A stretch of DNA of 64,000 nt, taken from Paramyrothecium sp. XJ0827 (taxonomy: Eukaryota > Ascomycota > Sordariomycetes > Hypocreales > Stachybotryaceae). A model generated the notes under the pieces. It did not search any database, was not told the origin of the DNA, and worked only from the letters and a program-made list of their open reading frames with translations. The stretch is taken from contig JAJFPB010000009.1 of assembly GCA_020881915.1 (NCBI GenBank), forward strand, positions 2,356,001-2,420,000, in the 5' to 3' direction. Of the stretch, positions 56,181-64,000 are shown piece after piece. The translations under genes and the position numbers were made by a program. Positions within the stretch are counted from its first letter, which is position 1. Each line of letters begins with the position of its first letter.

Positions 56181-59011
56181 ATGGTTGACCTTTTCGCAGA
56201 CTATGAACCCTTTGCAATCCTCCAGGATGAGCGAGCAGTTCAGTTCAGTCCCACGCCCTTTGACTGGGATGCCACCGATGGCATCCCTGCACCTGGGCAG
56301 ATCGCTTCCCCGTCGAGGGAGCCGTGTCATGTCGTTGGGCGTGATGTAGACTCGCGACTTGAGGAGCAACCAATACCCATCTTGGCGCCACCGGGCCTGT
56401 CGCAGTTGCCAATGATTGCCCGTGAGGCTTCGGCCATGCCTCCGACCGTTCAGCCACCGCAGCTACCGAAACCCGGCGCTCGCTTCACCGTCTCGGTAGT
56501 GAAGATTCTTAGATTGTGGTTCGCAGACCATGAAGATCACCCCTTCCCAAGCGCCAAAGACATACAACTGCTTCAAGCCAAGACCGGTCTCGAGAGGAAG
56601 CAGATCCTCAATTGGTTCGCCAACACACGGCGGCGCTCCAGGCCTCAGGCATTCCGGTCATCGTCGCCAGTCCCTTGGACGAGCCTTGAACGGTCAACCG
56701 GACCCGTCGACATACCGCCGAGGCGGCCAACTCCCGTGCCCTTCAAGAACATGAATCCTATGGAAAGGTGGCAGCAATCTCCGCCTGAGCACGAAGGAGC
56801 TGCGCTTCTCGACATTTCCCGAGCCGTTGCCACGTACCCCGAGAACGATCTTCGTCAGAGTAGCTCTAGGAACTCGATTGCCTCCTCAGCCAACGGCTCT
56901 TTGGCGAGCGGCGACGCTACCTCGTGCTCGAGCAGAGACTTCCACTCTGACTCTTCCGCGCACTCGTTCAGCTCCCACTCCTTTGTCGGCAACCCCGAGT
57001 CACTCAAGAAGCCAAATCGCAGGCGACGGCGGAGACTCGCCAAGCGGGCTGGATCGTACATGACCAAGCTTAACCAGCAGCTTGAAGTCTTCCAGTGCAC
57101 ATTCTGCACCGAAACCTTCAAGACGAAGTATGACTGGCAGCGGCACGAGAAGTCCCTTCATCTGCCCATTGAAGAATGGACCTGTTGCCGAGAGGATTCT
57201 GCGGTTCAGAGCACAGAACAAGGGCTCGTCTGCATCTTCTGTGGAGAAGCTAACCCGGACGAACTGCACTTGCGAAGCCACAACGCCGCCGAATGTTTAT
57301 CGCGACCCCGAGAGGAGCGAAGTTTCTACAGAAAAGACCACCTGCGGCAGCACCTGAAGCTGGTGCACGCCACCACCTACTCAGACTCGCTTATGAAACC
57401 CTGGAAGGTGATCAACGATCAGATCAAATCGCGGTGCGGATTCTGCGGAACCGTCATGGACTTGTGGAGTAGCCGCATTCATCACTTGGCCGAACACTTT
57501 GAAAAGGGAAGCACAATGGCCACCTGGAAGGGTGACTGGGGCTTTGACGACGATGTCTACGAAAATGTCGAGAATGCCATGCCGCCATGTAAGTAACTAT
57601 AGCCACTCCTAAATATTTTGCCCCCAACTAACCGAGACCAGACCTCATCTATCTTGAGCAGGTCTCGCCGCTGCCTTTCTCCCCGATAAAAGGCCCAGTC
57701 GACACGCCCGCAAATCCCTACGAGCTGCTTGGCGTCGAACTCGAATACTACATACAAGATCGTCTAGATACAGAAGGCCGTCTCCCAACCGACGCAGAGC
57801 TCCAATACGAGGCCTGCTCCATCATCTTTGCCGCCGACGTCTACTCGTGCATGCCATCCTGCCCATCATCATCGTGGCTCCGGGACCTGGTCACGTCCTC
57901 GGACAACATCGCGACTCAAGCCCGCCTGCGGCCCATCACGCACTGCAAGACGCGGGTCAGCCAGCTTACCATTAATGGCAAAGGCAATATTTTCGAACGT
58001 TGCGCCATGGAAATGGAGCTGCAGGCTTTTGTGAGCATGCACCTTGCGAACGGCATCTCTCTGTCCGATCCCGAAATCCGACAAGAAGCACTCAACATCG
58101 TCAACCGCACCCACGCACTCCTATCAAATGATTTCAAACGCTTTTTGAAGTTCATCGACCGAATGATATGGGGCTCTGATCGATGGCTTTCACTCCTCCG
58201 TGAAAGGACCGAGCGACTTCATGTCTTGGAAGCAGGTGGCGGAGTGAGAGGAGGAAATGCAGCAAAGCATGCTTCACCTGCAGCCCCGCTTCCATTATTG
58301 GGGCAGGGCATTCAACCTGGAGCTTCTAATGGACGCACCGAAGCTTCAGGCGCATCGATTAATCCAGCCTTGATTTACATCGATAGCAGCAACAGCTTGG
58401 GAGCTGCAAGATTTGATACGGACCAAGGAATGGACCTGGTGGACAAGTTAGAAGGAGTTGTTGGCGACCCCAATAGCAATAAGAATTGGCTCTTTTCTGA
58501 CAAGTGGCCCTCGACTAGTAGCAGTCCGAGGTTGCCGTCATCGGCTTCACCTATCATGCCTGGTGCCAACTCTGGTTCACTTCCAACAGTCCACACATCA
58601 GCAAATCCGTTGGATTGCCCCTCCTTGCTGGCAGCCACATCGTTGATTGAGGCATGCGAAGACATTCCCGACAGCTACCGCCACATTAGTGGTTGGTCGA
58701 AGCAAACATACTTTCATAACTCGAGCAACTCGTACTGGACTCTGTTCAAAGACTTGACCCGCTACGTCCAAAGGACCACGTCGCTCCACAACCCGGATCG
58801 CCATGTACCAACTGACGAAGAGCTCAAGTATCAGGCGCGGTGGATATGGTGCGGAGAGTGAGTATCTTGGACTTCGTATGCTCGCGGACGCTGGCTAACA
58901 GATGTTGCGTTTAGTGGAGATCCATGGAATTTTACCCCAGCAGACAATGATCAATGGTTGGAAGAGTTTAAACGAAAGACAGGTATCTTAGAAAATGGTA
59001 ATACTACTTGA
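56181..59011 (+). CDS. homeodomain plus C2H2 zinc-finger transcription factor
   Basis: Exons 56181-57588, 57642-58857 and 58915-59011, with GTAAGT/CCAG and GTGAGT/TTAG introns (CTAAC branch points), give 906 residues. A TALE/KN-type homeodomain spans residues 100-155 with the WFANTRRR recognition helix (ILNWFANTRRRSR). A Ser-rich linker and basic run (RRRRRRLAKRAG) follow. A C2H2 finger is near 309-335 (CTFC...WQRHEKSLH), with more Cys/His pairs (CIFCGEA, LRQHLKLVH, CGFCG...HHLAEH). The C-terminal half is a conserved region without a named domain. It should be a nuclear DNA-binding regulator; homeodomain-C2H2 fusions are known in Pezizomycotina. The start is the first in-frame ATG. Confidence 0.88.
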
Positions 59012-59871
59012 GTCGTTTATCTACATGGCGATGATTTGAGAAAGTAAGGCACGAGCTTCAAATGGACATAGAACAGGTCGAGTTGTGGGGTAAGGGCACA
59101 GGAGTTAAGTCTTTTTAAGGTAGCTCGAATAGAGACGAACTGCTCCTTGACTTTTGGCTCAACGCTAGAGAGCGGCACCAAGAAATCACCAAAGATCTCA
59201 TGTTCGTTTGATGGGAACACCCCAGCCTGGGTCAACTGCTAACACTTTGAGCAGGAACTTTGGATAGGTCTAAAATATTATATTCTTTAAAGATAGACTT
59301 GGTCTTGGTTTCTCACCAAATTGGTAACTGATACGTGCTTGGCTTCCTGTCCGGCAGGTGCCGCGCTCATTGTTACAACAGACCAATCAATTAATGGGAA
59401 GTTTGCTCGTCTGGGTGCGCCAAACGGCCAGCGGGCCGCCTTATCGCCTCAGCATCACTAAAAACTAGGTCAAACAATAATCAGCGCCCGCACATTCTGT
59501 GCACAAAGATGTAATGAGTTCGACAGACCGGTGCAATCCAGGTAGCTGACGCAGAATGAGAAGGGATCAAGCTGGCTCTAACTCAGGCTCCAACTAGCAT
59601 GGAACAGTATAAGTACAGCTCATGTGTGCTATTCGAGAGCTGATACTCTCGTGTCATAACTGATCTCTTAATGGAGTTTTCTTCCTCAGATTTGTGTCAA
59701 GAGTGACATCGCGTCGATCCTCAGGTATGTTGCGAAGAAGAACCTCTACCTACTCTGTGCGTTACATGCTCTTACCGCAGCGTATGTGAGGTACGTTCGT
59801 TACCTTTGGATACCTTACCCAAGGTCATGTAGATGGAAGAGAGGCAGGGCTAGACCGTGACAGTCATTTGG
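59012..59871. other. intergenic region
   Basis: No gene supported; short ORFs only. Confidence 0.45.
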
Positions 59872-61314
59872 ATGTTTGTTGCTGCAGTCGACAAGCTGGT
59901 TGACAGATGGGACGGTGTTGTTGCACGTAACCTCCAGCTCGATCTGAATCACTCTCCTGCATATCCGCCCAGCATATCTACACCTACACCTGCACCTGCA
60001 ACCACAACTACAACTACACAAACTGCCGATGATGACCGAGTGACTACTTTGGCATTGGCAAGAATTGCACCGTCGGCCTCGCCCGCCAAAGGCACTGCCG
60101 TTGAGCTTCAGTCCTCGCTGATTCTGATATCGCCGCCGAAGCGAAAGACAGACGCAGAAGCTGAGTCTGGTACGTTTCCTCCGCCCAAGCGCGCGCGTCG
60201 TCCAAAGCTGCAACATGCTCTTCGACCTCAGTTCAGCACGCCCGAGGCCGGCTCCATTTTGGCAATTGTGCAGGAGAACTTCAGGAGCCGTCTATATCTC
60301 CCCCCACTCCTTTGGACAGCAGAGCACATGAACCTCTTGGGATGCAGGTTCTTGGCCAATGGGGTGCCAAGAAGTTACAGGGTAAACAGCGGAGTAGAAG
60401 TTCCTACTAACCTCCAGCCACCAGACCGTGACAAGGACTTGCCCAAGGTTTCCGTCACCCTTCGTGACTATGCAGCTCACGCAGCGAAGTTGTTGTCTGA
60501 ACCCTGCATTTTTGCCGCAAGAACTTCTGCAGTCCGCGATATTCTTGCTGCATGTAACTTTGAACTCACAAGGTGAGCGGCACATCTCGGTATGGATTTC
60601 TGCGTCGCTAAACCCTTGATGCAGCACATCTTCACCGTTGTTTTTCTTCGATGGTGATTGCTACGGCTCCCGGCTGCCAGCACCCGCCCTTTTCGCATCC
60701 GGATTTACCACCCCGTCCCTCGCTTATATCGGTCTTGACACACTGCATTCCCTCCGCAGAGAATACCCCCTGAAACAATTCAGGTCGTGCTTCTACAATA
60801 GCGACCGGAAAACGGTGAGGAGGATGAACGGTCCCGTTTCCCAACTCATCGAAAAGAGGCTCCGCCAGCTGAAACCAGAAAATGAATTGGAAGATCCATG
60901 CATTGCGGCGGTTCTCATCGCACTCGCGCAAGAACAATATTGGACGCAGAAACAGTCGACCAACAGCGCGAGACATGGGCCGCCGGAGACAAGCATTATA
61001 GCAGGAATAGTTCCCGTCAGCGAGCAAACGCAGTCTCTCGCAAATTGTTTCAAGGTACGTCGCCCCATCAAGTCACAGGGGATCAATCAGTGAACATGGA
61101 AAGGGTCCATGTCCTAGCGATGCCTCGCATGGCTGCGCAGCACCTGTATTTGTACAAGGCTTGCATCTCGACCACCTTTCTGGACAGGTTGGACCAACCT
61201 TCAAAGGCCTTGCCGAACGAAGCCGCCACAATTCCCTACCACACGCTTCAACTACGACGTCCAAACTGGTTGCCATATAGGCTGTTCCTTGCCTTACACG
61301 CGTCACTGGAGTAG
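59872..61314 (+). CDS. conserved fungal hypothetical protein
   Basis: Exon 1 (59872-60572) and exon 2 (60625-61054) join in frame at a GTGAGC/GCAG intron. The third part, in the frame ending at 61314, has VHVLAMPRMAAQHLYLYKACIST and TFLDRLDQPS, a block typical of a fungal hypothetical family and expected directly after the FK that ends exon 2. The apparent intron GTACGT...GAAAG (61055-61103) leaves one extra base before GTC, so the reading frame does not close. Either the gene carries a one-base change, or the acceptor is different. N-terminal residues are Pro/Thr-rich, with a basic PPKRKT and PPPKRARRPK pair that looks like a bipartite nuclear signal. Function unknown. Confidence 0.55.
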
Positions 61315-62026
61315 CACCGTTATTTTTAGTTTTTGAAGACGCCCGCAATCCAAGACGCGTAATCCTAGGACACCTCAAAAACGTATTTTCCATTCCCACC
61401 TGGAGACAAGGGTTGGATATTTTAGGCAAGGCAGGAATGAGACCATGTTACAGGGGGTGGTATTTTTACGGCTCCTTGCTCCTTGTGGCCACCGCCAATT
61501 TTACTATCTACCAAACGTTTGTAACACCTCAGTTTATCTCACAACATCCTCATCCGGCCCATCAAGATCGCAGCTCGCCGAGTCTAGATGCGGGTCAAAT
61601 TAAGCGCCGTGGGGGCGAAGTCGTGTGTAGTTGCATTGCATAGTCTGCTCGTGCTGTGCCTCCCCCTTCATTGGTACGGACCGGCAAGCGTCTATTTAAG
61701 AGCCTAGACAAGCCTGGAAGAGGCGAGGCATCACACAATGATAGATTTTCTTGTCAATTCCCAGAGCCTGAGCAAGAGGGCAGAAAATGCAAGCTGCATC
61801 CACTCTCTACTATTGGAGACACTGCTTCGTCTTTTGAACCGCCCACTGCACAGAATCTTCGTTTTGACGACCTACTCTCATTCTCTTGGCCGAGGTTACC
61901 ACTTCGTCTGCAGAAGGTGCTATACCCACTGCGTGCCGAGAGTTATTGGCACTGGCGGCTGCCTGTCACCAATCTGTTCCGAACGCGACTCGCCAGCAAA
62001 GTACGTCTAGTAAATTTTGGGTGGCT
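61315..62026. other. region upstream of the DUF3433 gene, possible 5' exon
   Basis: The frame used by the next gene is open back to ATG 61886, so the start could lie there. Other ORFs show no motif. Confidence 0.4.
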
Positions 62027-64000
62027 ATGCTTAAACTCTCAGCTCCAAAAACAACTATAAATGACGAGGCCAGTGACATGGTGTCGATTTCCACCTCCCG
62101 TCATTCAATTCGCGAGCAGGTTCCGTATTCTTACTTCAAAACCACCAAGATGGGTGAAGATCTGCCGTTGGCATCACTGTTGAAATCAAGCGGAACTCTT
62201 GAGTATAATCATCCTGAGAATGGGATACCACCTACGCACTTAGCGTACGACTGCGTCAAGGCGAAGCACTTGGCGACTACCCGCTACTCTCCTATCTCTG
62301 ACGACTCACGATCAAGAAAAACGCAGGCTCCACCCCAGAACGCAAATACTTCGAGTTGGTTATCCACAACAACCTTGATGTGTTTCGCCCTCGCCTTCGC
62401 TTCAATGATGATCACGACGCTCCTCCTTTACCACTTCTCAGAGAAGTACCAGGGCATCAGCTCCCAGAAACAAAAAAACTACTATGCATGGAAGTATGGT
62501 CCCACTGCTTGTAGGTACAATATCTGTTAATGATAACTGCATCTTCGAGGTTTTAACCATTGCCCAGTTCCGCTCATCGTGAGTGCGTTTTGGGGCCAGG
62601 TCGACTACGCAGCAAAAGTCGCTTCGCCCTGGGAGGAGCTCCAAAGGGGTCCGACTTCGGCTGAAAATTCTCTACTCCTCGATTACATCTTCCCGATGCT
62701 TCCTGTGAGCTTATGGAGAAGTTTCAGGAACCGGCATTGGGTGGTGGTTCTTACGATACTGGGCCACACGCTTATTCAAGCCACAGTACGTGTTTACTGG
62801 CATTCATTCGTTTCGACTTGTACGTTACTGAATAGCCCTCAGACCGTGCTCTCTACCGGTCTGTTGACTCTAGAACAGACCAGGTTCGTGAAGGAGCGGC
62901 CTGACTTCCATTTACAAAGTGAGCTGCGAGGATTTTGGGACCGTTTTACGTTTCTTGAAACCCCTTTGCCGGGGATAAAATATCTCGGAATACAGGCTCA
63001 CGATCTTCCTTATCCTGTCGGAACATCACCCGATACCGTTATCCCGACCATTAAGCCACCAAAGGCCGTTGCCCAGATTTCTGGCTATACAGCAATTGTG
63101 AAAGGCTTAAAGATTGAGATGACATGTGAGATTTTGCCTATCACTAACGGCACGAAGAATCTCGGTGGCGATCAGCCTGATGCTCCCCGGCCTTACTGGA
63201 CGGCCGATATCTCTACCCCGGGATGTGATATCAAGAAAGCAATCATTGCCGAGATCAAAGACCCCGAAGTAAGCAGTACCGCTACACAGAACTACGAAGC
63301 GACAATAGGCGGGTACCGATGCAATGCACACTCCGCGGGGTTGGGAGACACTGAAGTGACCATGGGCGACAACTACACAATTGATCTAAAGCATCTCCGA
63401 GAACCTCGCCTACTACTTTCTCTTGCCGATCTTCGTTTCTCCCCTTACCAGGCAAATCCATATATCCCGCCAACGCATGCTTACATCCATGAGATAACCG
63501 CGGTTCTCTGTAAGCCATCGTATTTCATCGACACCTTCGAAGTGGCGCCCGCCACCGGCTCAGAAACCTGGCCTCAATCAATTCGTTCTGTTCCTTTTGG
63601 CCAAGGAAAGAAGAAACTCAAGGACTTTGATGACCTCGATTTGACAAGTGTCGGCCTTCAGTTGGTGAGAAATTGGCACGAGTCTGCTCTCGCGACAAAG
63701 TCGTCATTTAGTTATTTGGTGGATCCATTCTTTAAGCTCATGCTTCTGTCATCCAGAAATCATGACCTGAAGATTTTCCTGGATCCAAAACTTCTCACAG
63801 ATACTGCAATCAGTACCTTCTCTGGTATGTTGACCCAATTTTTCAGTGAGAAGGCATTCGAGCCTGTCGACAAGACTGTCATTGGGAACATTGATATACT
63901 CGAGGACCGACTCAAGGTTTCAGCAATCTCGGCCATTTTAAATTCGTTCATATTCGGCATGTTAACACTAATCGCCCTAAGTACCATCTATATTCGACCT
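62027..64000 (+). CDS. DUF3433-type multi-TM membrane protein, 3' partial
   Basis: Exons 62027-62510, 62568-62785 and 62843 onward, with GTAGGT/CCAG and GTACGT/TCAG introns, keep one frame to the window edge. The N-terminus is polar, with a first helix near TTTLMCFALAFASMMITTLLL. The family block YGPTAFPLIVSAFWGQVDYAAKV...PW is clear, as are LLDYIFPMLP, RNRHWVVVLTILG and STGLLTLE. A large extracytoplasmic-looking part with Cys follows, then another helix region at the edge (FIFGMLTLIALST). The function of the family is not known. ATG 61886 is an alternative start in the same frame. Confidence 0.8.

Noticed and set aside
61413..61643. Short ORF with a hydrophobic stretch as a 5' exon of the DUF3433 gene
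   Set aside because: No donor site joins it in frame to 61886 or 62027.
1..64000. tRNA, rRNA or CRISPR loci
   Set aside because: No convincing tRNA A/B boxes, no rRNA-like sequence and no regular spaced repeats were seen by eye; tRNAscan-SE would be decisive.

Overview
The window looks like a filamentous ascomycete (Pezizomycotina, probably a sordariomycete) chromosome segment. The evidence is many GT-AG introns of about 48-106 nt (most 48-60) with CTNAY-type branch points, fungus-specific families (HET, RTA1, Zn2Cys6, DUF3433, GPI-anchored Ser/Thr proteins, P450), one A+T-rich TpA-saturated repeat typical of repeat-induced point mutation (RIP), and a Ty1/copia retrotransposon. Gene models were spliced by eye from the reading frames, so exon ends marked as canonical are good inferences, not proofs. 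Layout, 0-16.8 kb: a C2H2-like gene with two tandem modules (72-2167), a six-exon cytochrome P450 (3075-5033), a single-pass membrane protein with a broken repeat tail (5561-6390), two eroded pseudogenes (about 7.05-8.1 kb), a secreted alpha/beta hydrolase with a hidden first exon (9221-10257), a 732-residue GPI-anchored protein (11985-14231), then a long gene-poor stretch. 16.8-25.6 kb: a RIP-degraded DNA transposon with 38-bp terminal inverted repeats (16787-19006), a small secreted cysteine-rich protein gene 212 bp beyond it (19219-19859), an RTA1-like membrane protein, a Zn2Cys6 transcription factor, and a second cysteine-rich secreted gene whose second codon is TAG (23853-24230, minus). 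26-42.3 kb: two divergent paralogous kinase-family genes (one catalytically complete, one degenerate in the glycine loop and DFG), a HET-domain protein, a protein-arginine deiminase with all four catalytic residues, a broken multi-TM gene, a DUF1479 oxygenase-like protein and an ankyrin protein. This run is the most interesting part of the window: signalling, heterokaryon-incompatibility-type and protein-modifying genes side by side. 43.4-49.7 kb: a small four-exon gene, then a 5,203-bp copia element (44531-49733, minus) with identical 141-bp LTRs and a CATTT target duplication. It lacks protease and the first half of integrase, is frameshifted, and landed exactly on the start codon of a small membrane-protein ORF. 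49.7-64 kb: a sparse stretch, a coiled-coil protein, a 39-bp near-perfect hairpin, a 5'-incomplete GH28-like beta-helix gene, a homeodomain plus C2H2 regulator, a fungal conserved hypothetical gene with a one-base splice problem, and a DUF3433 membrane protein running off the right edge.
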